A DNA stretch of 64,000 bases, taken from NCBI GenBank assembly GCA_023678885.1, contig CM043005.1, positions 12,824,314 to 12,888,313 on the forward strand, read 5' to 3'. A program made the position numbers and the translations under genes. The notes below the pieces were generated by a model that worked only from the letters and a program-made list of their open reading frames with translations, was not told the DNA's origin and ran no database searches. Positions 32,301 to 43,606 of the stretch are shown one piece after another. The number at the start of each line of letters is the position of its first letter. Position 1 is the stretch's first letter. The stretch is from Pogostemon cablin (taxonomy: Eukaryota > Streptophyta > Magnoliopsida > Lamiales > Lamiaceae).

Positions 32301-34840
32301 ACCAAGATTCTTTTCTAATCATCTAATTTTGGACAAGAAATATTTTCTTTTAGTAAACAATAAGCAAGATAAAACCATTTGAAATTACAGAGAATCACAA
32401 ATAAATACACTAATCAAAACATCGAATTTTATCCAATTATATTGATTCCCTCAAAACTATATAAAAATAAAATTCACCGACATCTAAAGCACCGTGAGTC
32501 TGTAAGCCACGATAGTGTGGATGTTTACAAACCCGAACATTTACAAGAGAATGTTTTACCCATTAATTTTATTTGTCAACCTAACCTCATGACAAAATAA
32601 TTAATAATCGGTTCCTCTTTAGCCATGCAAATAAAACCAATGACTCCGATGGGGAGGATATTTATTATTTACATCTAAGTGTACACCATTATTTGACCCC
32701 AAGTCCGCGGCTCAAGCTTATGTGCCTTATAGATGGAGAAGTACACACTCGCTCGGATAACTTCCTGCAGTCATCAATTATAAGTTTGTACAGTGATCAG
32801 CATATAAACTCATCTGATGGGGAGGAAGGCACTACAGCCAACACGCAAGTTCATATGCATCACAATACAAACAATAATTATTTAATGAAGTATGTACAAG
32901 TGATCCACAAATATACTCATCCGATGGGGAGGAAGGCACTATAGCCAACATGCAAGTATACTTGAATCACTTATAAACCAATAATGGAGGCCACGGGAAT
33001 TTATTACCAATCCCCTCTCCCACTTAGTAATTTAAGACCGATGGTTTTTACATGCATATAATATTCAAAATAAAATACGCAACCTAGCATGCTCCCATTA
33101 TGGCAAACAAGGCAGTAAATCCCAGAGAATCATGCATAGCATATATAACAATAATCAAATAACTAAATCAATTATAAACAGTTACATATATCAACGAATT
33201 CGATTGTTCGCCACCAATCATGTAATTGAGCAACTGTGACTATGAGGGGTTTGACCTCCCCGGTGAGGTCGCAGGGATTGACCTGCCTGGTTAGGTCGCG
33301 GGGTACAGGGCAGCGTCCCGAAACCTAAACAAAATTCTAGAAGAATCTTACGTAGAAAATTCCTCCAATTCCTTGCCCGACATCCTCACACCTAGCCGTT
33401 CATTCACCGTGCAAACCCAATGCAATTCACACCCATGCTCCCAGCATGCACGTTAGGAGCAAAATAAGTCGGCTGACACACTACACACTGGCACGGCTCG
33501 TGCCAATCCTTGCATGAGTCATGCCACTCTCGTGCAGCATTCGCAAGCTTTTATCTCGCCTGTGCCGTGCCACGCCAAGCATTTGCCAGCATGACTCGTG
33601 CGGCCTGCTGTCGGCGGTCGTGCAGACAGCCCATGTGAGTCGTGCCGCTCTCAATCTGTCTCATCCCCGTATGCGCTTGCCAACCCTGCATAACTCAATT
33701 GTCGACATGCCCGGCAATAGGCACGACTCTTGTGCCTTAGACCTGGAAGGAAATTGAAGTCATGCACCGCAAGCTATTCATCCAGCATTCTACCCAACTG
33801 CGACGCAAGGGCCGCTCGGCACTACTGCTCATCGTGGAAGTCACCATCGGCCAACGTGCCATCTGAGCCCCTTTCCACACAGCTTCAAACTTGCTTGGAA
33901 ACATATTTAGGTCCAGCCGAAAATGCCTCAGGCCAGCCAGCTTGCAAGCTCGGCGATCAATCTGCTCTCCCATCAACCAACAGACCATCCCACTGTATTT
34001 CTGAACAATCGTGCCCGGAGCCACCAACCAGCACCATGAATCGCCATCATGAGGGAGCTCTATGTGGCTATTCATGAGTTCCGCTGTGCAACAACTGTTC
34101 CCAATCATGCATTCGCTGAGTTCTCGCCAGCACCTCAAGGTTGTGCAGCCGATTTGCAGTCCATCGTCGGCTACATTAACTCACTCGGGAGAGGGTGAGA
34201 CCTGTACCGAAGAGAATGACAGACTCACCCCATCCATCTATTAGACTCGATTGAAAAAATAAAGGCTTAATCAGAATCACCACATACCCGATCAGCAATC
34301 CATCAGACTCGCCCGAAAAAGCCATCTAACTCTCCCAAAATGCCTTCCAATTGCATCTGCTGCAACTGCCATCAGCCTGCGTCTTCAACGTGTCAGCCAT
34401 GCCTGCCAAGGTCATGCCCCACTCGTGCCACCAACACCGGCAAGTCGTGCCGCCTGCACTAACTGCCCCGCTGATCCAGCTTGCGCCGCAAGCCATGTCT
34501 TCCACCACAAGTACACCATCGTCCAGCTCACATCTGTAGTTCGTAAATTGCCACCTAGACAATGCCTCTGGGCCACCGCTATGTTTCATGACAGTTCCAG
34601 CAATGATCTTTGCACCGATAATCATGTGGAGACGTTGCCGCAATCCGCCAGGTTCTATTAGTACCGATCATCCACCGAACACCCATCGAGCTCAACATCG
34701 CCGTCACTCAGCCCCATTTATCCATCGTGCGGTGCTCATGTTTCCGTGTACAATTAGAGTGTTCACCAAGAAACAAGATTTTAAAACCTTAACATAATGT
34801 AGACACATAAATTCTAGCCTAACATTTCACGCTTCACCAC
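32301..34840 (-). mobile_element. Copia 2 leader region
   Basis: About 2.5 kb between gag and the 5' LTR without supported coding sequence. Positions 32806-32957 hold a tandem repeat. Positions 33240-34790 are strikingly GC-richer than the rest of the window and have many CGTGCC/GGCACG words. The end at 34800-34840 matches the start of the copia 1 leader (GTGAAATGTGACACGTTAGGC reversed). Open frames on both strands here reflect composition. Confidence 0.6.
32806..32957. repeat. Direct repeat in copia leader
   Basis: Two 45-bp copies at 32806-32850 and 32912-32957 (GATGGGGAGGAAGGCACTA core), period about 106 bp. A partial third copy, CCGATGGGGAGGATA, is near 32647. Confidence 0.8.
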
Positions 34841-35340
34841 TAAAATATTATTACTGCACTACCGTTCTAATCCCATAATTATGTTATGGGCTCCTTCTTG
34901 TTATGAGTCCGTTAGTCTCCCCATGTTTAAGATATACAATGTCCATTAATTAATTAAATTACTGACAACTCCATTAATTAATATCTCATCCGAGAGTAGT
35001 ACCACTCAACCTCATTATCATGCTGGAATAAATCCACCTGCAGGGTTTACATGATAATCCTTATGAGCTCCTCAAGGGGACATCATCAACCTTTTTCGGA
35101 CCATCCCGATAGAGAGTCCCTGTCTATCTCGATTGTGACCATATGTTTATACTTTATAAGAAAACCGATAATATAATCTTCCACGTATTGTCGCACAACA
35201 TATTATCTACAATATAAAGTAAGTGGACTATTGCATCAAACATATAAATAAATTATAAGACGCAATCATTTGACATATGATTCTCATTTCAAATTAATTG
35301 TTTAAATATTATTCATACTAAAAGTCTAGACAATCTGACA
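34841..35340 (-). mobile_element. Copia 2 5' LTR, deleted form
   Basis: Minus strand starts TGTCAGATTG at 35340 (TGTTGGATTG in the family), with a small deletion just after. About 300 bp are missing at 35100, and the 3' third plus the primer-binding site are lost at 34840, where the leader joins directly. Confidence 0.8.
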
Positions 35341-35907
35341 TCTCCATCCTGGAGTCTTACAGAGTTCAACATGAAAGTACAGAATAGAAATAAAGTGATA
35401 ATGAAGATGGGAGTTTTCAGTGGGTTACCGCCTCTCGAAAACCAATCCTAAATTAATTACCTAAAAACCAATTAAAAACTACTAAGGATAATTTAAAATA
35501 CTAAATATATATTTAAAATCGGTTATGAGGATAAGGGATCCCTAAATTATAGGAGAAAATAATATTTGAATGTGAGACTTGAGATTTGGACGCTCAAGTT
35601 GACAGTTCCTGTCTAGGTCCTTAGTTGTGCCCACGCCTTATCAGCAAAAATGCTACTGTATATTTTTCTTCAATTCCAGATTTCTGTCAGCAACTTAGAC
35701 GTGACCACGTCTTATGGAAATTCTGCTTCTTCTTTTGTAGCTTTAGTTCATCATCTTCCAAAAGTAGTTCAATTAGCCCTTTGCATCAATTAATCCTTTT
35801 CATGCCTACAAAATATAAAACTTGATCAAAATGAGCATTTAAAGATTAATTGACATTCTAACATGAGGAAAATATGACATTAAAATATGATATTTTAGCA
35901 ACTTATC
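35341..35907. other. Unassigned AT-rich DNA
   Basis: No gene, no recognisable repeat. Possibly old flanking DNA between copia 2 and the A-family fragment. Confidence 0.4.
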
Positions 35908-36260
35908 AAGTTGGTCCCATGCAATACAATCTTAGGCATCAAGAGTCTCATACCATTCTTCTACCCTATCAATCAAAGAGAACTTAAATAGAGCGATCCG
36001 CCTAGCATTATCATGAGCTCCAGCACCCTTTTGAGTGCTTGCATAACTAAAAAATCTTTTATGATGCTGATATGGATCCTCAAAGAGACCTCCAGAAAAG
36101 GGATTCTTCTCCACCATATTGATAAGAGCGGATGTATCACAAATTCATCATCTTCACCCATTGCTCTTATCAACCCCATGTTGTCAATCCCATAGTTTGT
36201 GAAAATTTCACGTATGATAACATTATCCGGATTCTGCCTTGCTTCGGCCATATTTAGCAC
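35908..36260 (-). pseudogene. gag: A-family Gag N-terminus fragment
   Basis: Minus strand from MLNMAEARQNPDN at 36260. It matches the first 115 residues of the A1/A2 Gag (IREIFTNYGIDNMG, then NPFSGGLFEDPYQH, IALFKFSLIDRVE, WYETLD). A one-base deletion near 36130 shifts the frame. It stops at 35908, where homology ends inside the QLQQKF region. Confidence 0.85.
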
Positions 36261-36401
36261 TGTGTGTTATTCCTTCCTTTCCTTCCTGTCCTTTTCCTAG
36301 CACACAAATACCTCAGAAAAATTCAAGTTTAGATAGAAATAAATAATTACAAATAAAAATCTCAATCAAATTAGAAATAATAATATCAATAATAACAACT
36401 G

Positions 36402-36419
36402 ACCCCAGCAACGACACCA
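36402..36419 (-). other. Degenerate tRNA-Asp primer site
   Basis: ACCCCAGCAACGACACCA, against CCCCGGCAACGGCGCCA in A2. It lies 140 bp upstream of the Gag fragment as in A1/A2. The A-type LTR that should adjoin it begins again only at 43211, beyond element B. Confidence 0.75.
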
Positions 36420-36428
36420 AAAACTCGA

Positions 36429-37627
36429 TGTAATTTTACATGATTATTTTGGATGAAATTCACTTCTTTACGCGTGAGTTGTGAATTATTATACAGTCAC
36501 ATAATTTATTTTGTAGGACAGTTACAATAATTTTAATTGCAGGAAAATTAAGAGTTGACCAAGATAATTAAGGAAAAGAAGGATTTGGTGATCAACAATA
36601 AATAAAAACTTACCAAAGATGAGATACAAGGAACCTGGACACTCTTCAAGAAGGAAAGAAATCAATTAGGTTTATTGGAGAACTAGAAGATAAATAAGGA
36701 GGGTGTATTATGACATTCACGCACGGATCAGACAGGCTGGGACATCAGAGATCATGTTGGGATGCTAGAGCAGATTGGGGGACGCGAGGAAGCATCCACC
36801 ATGAAGAACATCGGTTCTTTTGTTCTTTATTTTTAATTTAGTTTAATTATGTAATTTCGTTTCTAGTCCGAGGATTGTGAATCTCCAAAAAATAATTTAA
36901 ATATTTGATTAAGAATAAATATACTAGAATGTTTAATAAATTTATTTTGTGATTGGCTTTTATGTGAATTGTGACATTTTAATTGCTTGTGTAAACTACC
37001 CTCTCATTAGGTGATTGATTGATCAATAGCTATCTTACAACTTGTAATCCGTAATTGTTACATGTTTGTGAACCGAGTAGCAAAGTGAGAAAGTACCTCT
37101 TGAAATCACAAAATCTAGGTCGTATGATTCGCTACCCCTGTTTTCATAGCCTAGTAGTCTTAATATCTAAATCTTTATGCATTGTCGAATTCGAATCCAT
37201 ATGGTCACTCGGGAATAGTTTAATCTAGAGGTCGTACCCTAGGCTATTAAACTTAAGGATATTTCGAGTTAATTGGTCGTACCATTAGCCTAAGGGCTCG
37301 AGTTTATGAACTTATTGGTATTTTAGGAATTTGATTCATGTGAATTAGGATACGGAAGGGGATCAAATCCTTAGACTAGGTTTTTAATTTTATTTTTCTC
37401 TTATTTTATTATTTTTTGTACTTTTAATTATTTATTTCAATTTTAATGTTTATTAGTTTTTAGAATCCAATCAAATCCCCCTCCGGTTACTTTTGAAAAC
37501 ACTTTAAATTCAATTAAAATTCAGTTACTCCCTGTGGGTTCGACCCTAACTTACCATACTACATTCTTAGTGAATTTGTTTGAAAAAATTACAAATATTA
37601 TTTTTGGGTGCCAGCGACAACACATCA
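36429..37627 (+). mobile_element. Element B 5' LTR
   Basis: Ends GGGTGCCAGCGACAACACATCA before the PBS. It matches 40521-43210 apart from the solo-LTR insertion, the missing first 10 bases and a gap of about 100 bp after GTGAATTATT. Confidence 0.85.
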
Positions 37628-37632
37628 AATTT

Positions 37633-37650
37633 TGGCATCGTTGCCGGGGA
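37633..37650 (+). other. Element B primer-binding site
   Basis: TGGCATCGTTGCCGGGGA is the tRNA-Asp complement with two changes (GC to AT). Confidence 0.8.
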
Positions 37651-37720
37651 GTAATCCCAAATTTTTGTTGAATATTTTTGTGTTTTTATTTTATTATTTT
37701 TGAATTTTTCCCAGCAGTGC

Positions 37721-37746
37721 ACTGACACTAAAACCTTCAGTGTCAG
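37721..37746. repeat. Element B palindrome, leader copy
   Basis: Arms CTGACACT and AGTGTCAG around AAAACCTTC, the same word as the coding-region copy at 38433-38459 but with a weaker centre. Confidence 0.75.
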
Positions 37747-37815
37747 GTCTGCCCTATTTTTATTTTTCTATTGTTTCGAGTTTAATCACTTTCTCCCTTT
37801 GTAGGTTTGCTTTTA

Positions 37816-38630
37816 ATGGATCGATATCATGGTTATTATGGTCATGATGTTCAGCCAAGTAGAGTTTGTGCAACCACACTCCATACCACTCATGATTGCC
37901 CATCTTTAATTGATAGATTAGCAGTGCGACAAAGAGATGAATATTAGAGTGCTAATCAACATAGGCATTGGAATGATCAACCATATGTCAACACTTTCAA
38001 TCAAGAATGGCATAACCCTCATAGTCCCAAATATGTGGACCACTATCATAATCAACCCCACAATTTTCAAAGTCATGGCTACTATGAGCAAAGATCTCAA
38101 TCCTTTAATAATAGTGAATGCTATTATGAGGATGATGGGTATTATGGTAATGAACAAAGTTCGAAGGCTTCATTAGAGTCCTTGTTGAAACTGATGGAAA
38201 TTAGTAATTTATATTTCAACAAGGAACCCAATTGAGTCTTTGGAATTTGGAGCGACAATGTAGCAAATTAAGGACTGAGGTGGAACGTTTGGTGGCACAA
38301 CAAGGTGTAAACCAAGAGGAATGTATTGAGGAGTCTACCCATGTTGAGAAATTCGAGTTTAAGGCAGAAATTGAAGAGGAAGAGTGTGCTGAAAATTCTG
38401 CAAATTCTGTGCAGAAAATTCAGACTGAAGAAACTGACACTGAAGCCTTCAGTGTCAGTTCTGCTGATAACGAAAATCAGGTAAAATTATCTGAATCAGT
38501 TTCCATTCATTCTGATATTTTTCCATATTCCTACAGGTTGTCAAAAGTTGTTGATCCTCAAGTACAGGAAATAATTGAAGTGTTTCAGATTGATGTGATT
38601 AAAGATCCTATTCTTGAGGCGATCAAATAA
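37816..38630 (+). pseudogene. Element B Gag-tail-like ORF (broken)
   Basis: Begins at ATG (MDRYHGYYGHD), about 165 bp after the PBS. It has a Cys/His stretch that may be a decayed knuckle (VCATTLHTTHDCP), then His/Asn/Gln/Tyr-rich sequence (HNQPHNFQSHGYYEQRSQSF) like the tail of Athila-type Gag proteins, then KASLESLLKLMEI. A TAG at 37945-37947 and a TGA at 38233-38235 break it; the reading resumes one base off with SLWNLERQCSKL and a Glu-rich acidic tail ending at 38630. The Gag core domain was not found. Function unknown. Its DNA contains a perfect palindrome (38433-38459). Confidence 0.55.
38433..38459. repeat. Element B palindrome, coding copy
   Basis: ACTGACACTGAAG, C, CTTCAGTGTCAGT: perfect 13-bp arms around one base, inside the broken ORF (residues TDTEAFSVS). 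Confidence 0.9.
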
Positions 38631-38639
38631 TTTTCCATG

Positions 38640-40520
38640 GAGCTTTGCACCAAAAGGCTGACCAAGAACCATATAATTTTGAAGGGAGAGAACACTTCTC
38701 GCAAACCAATAAGATCATTATATTGGTTTGAATATTTTACTCCTATCACGTGAAAGGGAAGTGAACGTCGAGCCAAAGACATAAAGAAAAGGCGCTATTG
38801 GGAGGCAACCCAATTTAGAATTTATTTTTATTTATTTGATTTTTTAATAAATAATCCTATTCTTTTGGTGTGTGCTTAATTATAGACTATAGAGTGAAAC
38901 GATGATGGTGTTGGTGACGTTTTTGGAGAAGAGAAAAAAACCCAACATATGGTCAATTCATGAGCTTCATTCGGTGACTTCTTTCCACTCTTGCACTTAA
39001 TTTTTCCTTGAATTTTATTGTTTTTTGTTTGCTTGAGGGCAAGCAAAATATTAGGTATGGGTGAGTTTGGTGTATTGAATGGTGTTTGAAGGTGCATTAA
39101 TTTTTGTTAGAGATGTGCATATAGTAATTCATTTGATATTACATTCTTACACTTGTGCACATGTGAAGTTGGTGTTGGATTTATGGTGAAATTGTGCTTT
39201 TGATATGTGAAATTTTTTGCATGACATGAGAGTTGAATTTAATGTCTTATACTTGTGAGTTGTTGGATTCGTCTTATTATTTTTGAGACAAATGTGGAAT
39301 AATTTTTGTTTGAGAATTCATGGCAAAATTACCCTATTCTTTTGAGCTTTGAGCCTTGAAAAGCTATCATCTATATAAGCTCTATATTTTTCTTGATTGA
39401 GTGCAAATTAAACTTGATATGTACATTCTAGAACTTGCTCCTTGAATGCATTTTGAGATCTTACATTTGAGCATGTGTAATTAAATGATAAAAGCACTTA
39501 GGTAACCATATTTTGGCTTTCTTTTTACCTACCTAATCATATAAATCCTTTAGGAGAGCCAAGTTGAGCCTAATCTTTTCTTTGATGAATGAGCATATTA
39601 ATTAGCCATGTTCCATTTCTTTCTTGAACTCTTCCATTTAAACTTCCTACTATTTTGCATATTGTGGAATTCATTGAAAAAATATTTGTAGTGATTGGAT
39701 TTTTGATGAAGGAGAGATGATGGTTGTGAAAAAGAAGAAAAATATGAAGAAAGCAAAAAAAGAATGGAGAAAGGAAAGAAAAAAAGGAAATGAAGAGGAA
39801 AAGAAAAGGAAGATTGAAAAAAATGGTTGAAAAAATAAGAGAAAAGAAATTGGAGCTTAAAAAAAAGACACGAAGTTGGAAATTATAGCAGAATTTTTCT
39901 GTAAAGACATTGAACCCTTCAGTGTTACCCTAATTTTTCGAAAATATGAAAGAAACAGGTGTGGGTAGGGAGATGTATTGATGAAAAATAGAATTTTCAT
40001 ACAAGAAAATGAAGGAGGAGATGTGGAAAATTGTTGAGAATGCAAGATGTATCCCTTTGATGTACGTTTTATATGATTAACACAATTTGCAAAGTGGTTA
40101 ATTTAGCCTTTTTAATCATTTTTATCCCACCTTATCTCAAGCCCCATTACAACCATTTTAAAGTCATTTTGATATTTGCACAACGCTCATTGAACTTGGT
40201 GGACATTTGATTTGGGAGCAAGCTTATGGTAATGTCTTGTCTTGTTTAATTTTGAGTGTTTTGCTATCCATTACATATACTTGAGCGTTATTGAGCGAAA
40301 CCATTGTGAGGCCATGAATTCTTAAATTCCTTAATCCTGCATAAGTTGCAAGATTTTTGTGGGGCATTCTACCACTCATTTGTTTTTGGTGTACCATATT
40401 TAACATCTTTTGAAAGTGTCACTTTTTTACTATCACTTGCATATGATTGTCATTTTTCTTATACTTTGTTTTTGGTCTTGTTTTGCTTGAGGACAAGCAA
40501 AGGTTTAAGTGCGGGTAGTT
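38640..40520 (+). mobile_element. Element B 3' noncoding region
   Basis: No gene. ATTCTAGAACTTGC at 39425-39438, a purine-rich tract at 39715-39850, a third degenerate copy of the B palindrome at 39906-39927 and GCAAGCTTATGGT near 40218, in the same order as in A1. Ends in GGTTTAAGTGCGGGTAGTT just before the 3' LTR, the probable PPT. Confidence 0.65.
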
Positions 40521-43210
40521 TGATAAGTCGTAATTTTAAATGATTATTTTGGATGAAATTCACTTCTTTACGCGTGAGTTGTGAATTATTTAGTGTAATT
40601 ACGACTTATTTATATTTTTCATAGTTGAACCTTAATTATTTTATTTCTTATTTAAACAGGCCAAAATTGAGATAAATCCTACAGTCACATAATTTATTTT
40701 GTTGGACATTTACAATAATTTTAATTGCAGGAAATAAAGAGTTGACCAAGATAATTAAGGAAAAGAAGGATTTGGTGATCAACAATAAATAAAAACTTGC
40801 CAAAGATGAGATACAAGGAACCTGGATACTCTTCAAGAAGAAAAGAAATCAATTAGGTTTCTTGGGGAACAAGAAGATAAATAAGGAGGATATATTATGA
40901 CACTCACACACGGATCAGACAGGATGGGACATCAGAGATCACGTTGGGATGCTAGAGCAGATTGGGGGGACGCTGTTGGATTGTATACTAAAAGTCTAGC
41001 TTTTTGTTTGAACAATGTTATAACAATTAATTTGAAATGAGAATCATATGATCAAATGATTGCATCTTATAATTTATTTATATGTTCGATGCAATAGTCC
41101 ACTTACTTTATACTGTAGATAATATGTTGTGCGATAACACGCGGAAGATCATATTATCGGTTTCCTTATAAAGTATAAACAGATGCTCACAATCGAGATA
41201 GACGGGGACTCTCTATCGGGATGGTTGTAGTGTGGTTTGGTATTAGCTTGTCTTGGCTATAGAATCACATTAGTGCACTTGTGTGTATTGAGCAGGACCG
41301 CTTGAGATCGTTCGATTTATACTGACTTATAGGAGAACTTGATCTCAGTTATTATGGATGTTCGTGCTCTTAATCCCTATACAATAACCTCGACACATAG
41401 GGCAGTATGTATTTCTTTGATTCATCAATGGGTGAGATTTACATGCAATTAAATCAATAAACTCGGTGAGTTGGGAAGTAGTGCTGTCTCTATGGTGTGC
41501 TGTTGATTGTAGAAGGAATCCGTGTCCGTCATAGGTTGATGATGTCTCCTTGAGGAGCTCATAAGGATTATCATGTAAACCCTGCAGGTGGAATTTATTC
41601 CGGCATGATAATGAGGTTGAGTGGTACTACTCTTGGATGAGATATTAATTAATTGAGTTGTCAGTAACTTAAATTAATTAATGGACATTGTATATCTTAA
41701 ACATGGGGAGACTAACGGGCTCATAATAAGAAGGAGCCCAAAACGTAATTTTGGGATTGGTATGGTAGTGCAGTAATAATATTTTAGTGGAATATATTAT
41801 TATTATTGGACTTAAGTATAAGCTTTGGGCTAAGCTTGGATACTTAAGCCCAATGGAGGCCCAACCCAATTTCTCCTCCTGGTCCCTGCTGTAGCCCATG
41901 TATATAAGTCACCTCAACTTATCTGGAACCCTAATCTAATTCATTATTCACGTGTGATGAGGGTTGAGAGCAGATTGAGTAGGTCTCGTAGATCGTCGCC
42001 CACACGACGTCGAGATCGGACTTGGGACATACAGCAGAAGACCGGAAGGTCGTTTGCTGCTGCAGTTCGTCATGTTCCAAAATTTATATAAAATTGTACA
42101 GTTCTTAGATTTTAATGTATTATATACTGATGGAAAGCCGTCGAAGAGAGGATCGTCTGAGTATAAAGATCACTTAATTCCGACATCAGAAGAGGAACTT
42201 ATGGCTATTCTCGTGGGACTGCGCAGACTGCCAGCGAGAATTCAACCTCTACATCAACCCTTGGTGAAAGGTAATGCGTTTCATGTTTACTTGCTTCCGC
42301 TGCTTGTTAGAAATACATGGAACCCTAACGGGTCACGTTAACCAAATGATCGAATGCCAACAGACGCGAGGAAGCATCCACCATGAAGAACAACGGTTCT
42401 TTTGTTCTTTATTTTTAATTTAGTTTAATTATGTAATTTCGTTTCTAGTCCGAGGATTGTGAATCTCCAAAAAATAATTTAAATATTTGATTAAGAATAA
42501 ATATACTAGAATGTTTAATAAATTTATTTTGTGATTGGCTTTTATGTGAATTGTGACATTTTAATTGCTTGTGTAGACTACCCTCTCATTAGGTGATTGA
42601 TTGATCAATAGCTATCTTACAACTTGTAATCCGTAATTGTTACATGTTTGTGAACCGAGTAGCAAAGTGAGGAAGTATCTCTTGAAATCACAAAATCTAG
42701 GTTGTATGATTCGCTATCCCCGTTTTCATAGCCTAGTAGTCCTAATATCTAAATCTTTATGCATTGTCAAATTCAAATCCATAGGGTCACTCGGGAATAG
42801 TTTAATCTAGAGGTCGTACCCTAGGTTAATAAACTTAAGGATATTTCGGGTTAATTGGTCGTACCATTAGCCTAGGGGCTTGAGTTTATGAACTTGTTGG
42901 TATTTTAGGAATTTGATTCATGTGAATTAGGATACGGGAGGAGATCAAATCCTTGGACTAGGTTTTTAGTTTTATTTGTTCTCTTATTTTATTATTTTTG
43001 CACTTTTAATTATTTATTTTAATTTTAATATTTGTTAGTTTTTAGATTCCAATCAAATCCCCCCTCCGGTTACTTTTGAAAACGCTTTAAATTTAATTAA
43101 AATTCAATTACTCTATGTGGGTTCGACCCTTACTTACCCTACTACATTCTTAATGGGTTTGTTTGGAAAAATTACAAATATTATTTTTGGGTGCCGGGTA
43201 TAGCACATCA
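40521..43210 (+). mobile_element. Element B 3' LTR (interrupted)
   Basis: Starts TGATAAGTCGTAATTTTAAATG and ends GGTATAGCACATCA. About 1.3 kb once the 1389-bp solo copia LTR and its 5-bp repeat are removed. It contains the inverted pair AAGTCGTAATTT and AATTACGACTT near its start. Confidence 0.88.
40974..42362 (+). mobile_element. Copia solo LTR
   Basis: 1389 bp, TGTTGGATTG to GCCAACA, flanked by GACGC at 40969-40973 and 42363-42367. The undisturbed sequence GGGGGACGCGAGGAAGC in the B 5' LTR (near 36778) confirms the empty site. It is collinear with 811-2213. A solo LTR arises by recombination between the two LTRs of a full element. Confidence 0.95.
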
Positions 43211-43606
43211 CCTTGGTCTAGCTACGGTCGAGCTTCATGCCTGTAAACTGAAACTTCATCTTCTCATCTAGCTAGACTTGCCTGTTGTAGCTCGACCAAA
43301 ATGGCTTGGTCCGGTCGAGCTACATGCACAGTCTCACCTTTTCGCGAATAACTTCCACATCCAAACTCCAATTTGAGTGATTATTAGGTTAACCGATCCT
43401 CACGTCCTTATCTTTCTATCCATATACAGAACCACACATTCAAACAGGCTGTTTGTGAGGGTGCATCCAGTGGTAATTTCTGTTCGGCTCTGTGTAATCG
43501 AACAGACACTGACGTTTCTCGCTATTCTCTATCTGAGGATCCGCCTTTCATTGGAGGTGGGAATAGGGCTTCTCCACCCAAATTGATTCCACGTACCTGT
43601 TCTTAG

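Larger units (their letters stand above)
28821..35340 (-). mobile_element. Degenerate copia element (copia 2)
   Basis: LTR (34841-35340), leader, gag-pol remnants and LTR (28821-29538) all read on the minus strand, in the order usual for Ty1/copia (integrase before RT). Both LTRs have lost their 3' halves and the coding region is full of stops and shifts, so the copy is old. Same family as the LTR at 811 and the solo LTR at 40974. Confidence 0.85.
36429..43210 (+). mobile_element. Non-autonomous gypsy element B
   Basis: LTR 36429-37627, PBS, short ORF region, long 3' noncoding part, LTR 40521-43210 (enlarged by a solo copia LTR). No protease, RT or integrase. It is inserted between the 5' LTR (43211-45924) and PBS (36402-36419) of an A-family element. 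The first 10 bp of B and most of the A-type U5 are missing at the left border, so no target repeat can be read. Confidence 0.85.

Noticed and set aside
33521..34797. Cluster of ORFs of 60-133 codons on both strands
   Set aside because: GC-rich copia leader; the frames overlap on both strands, have no family resemblance and are explained by composition.
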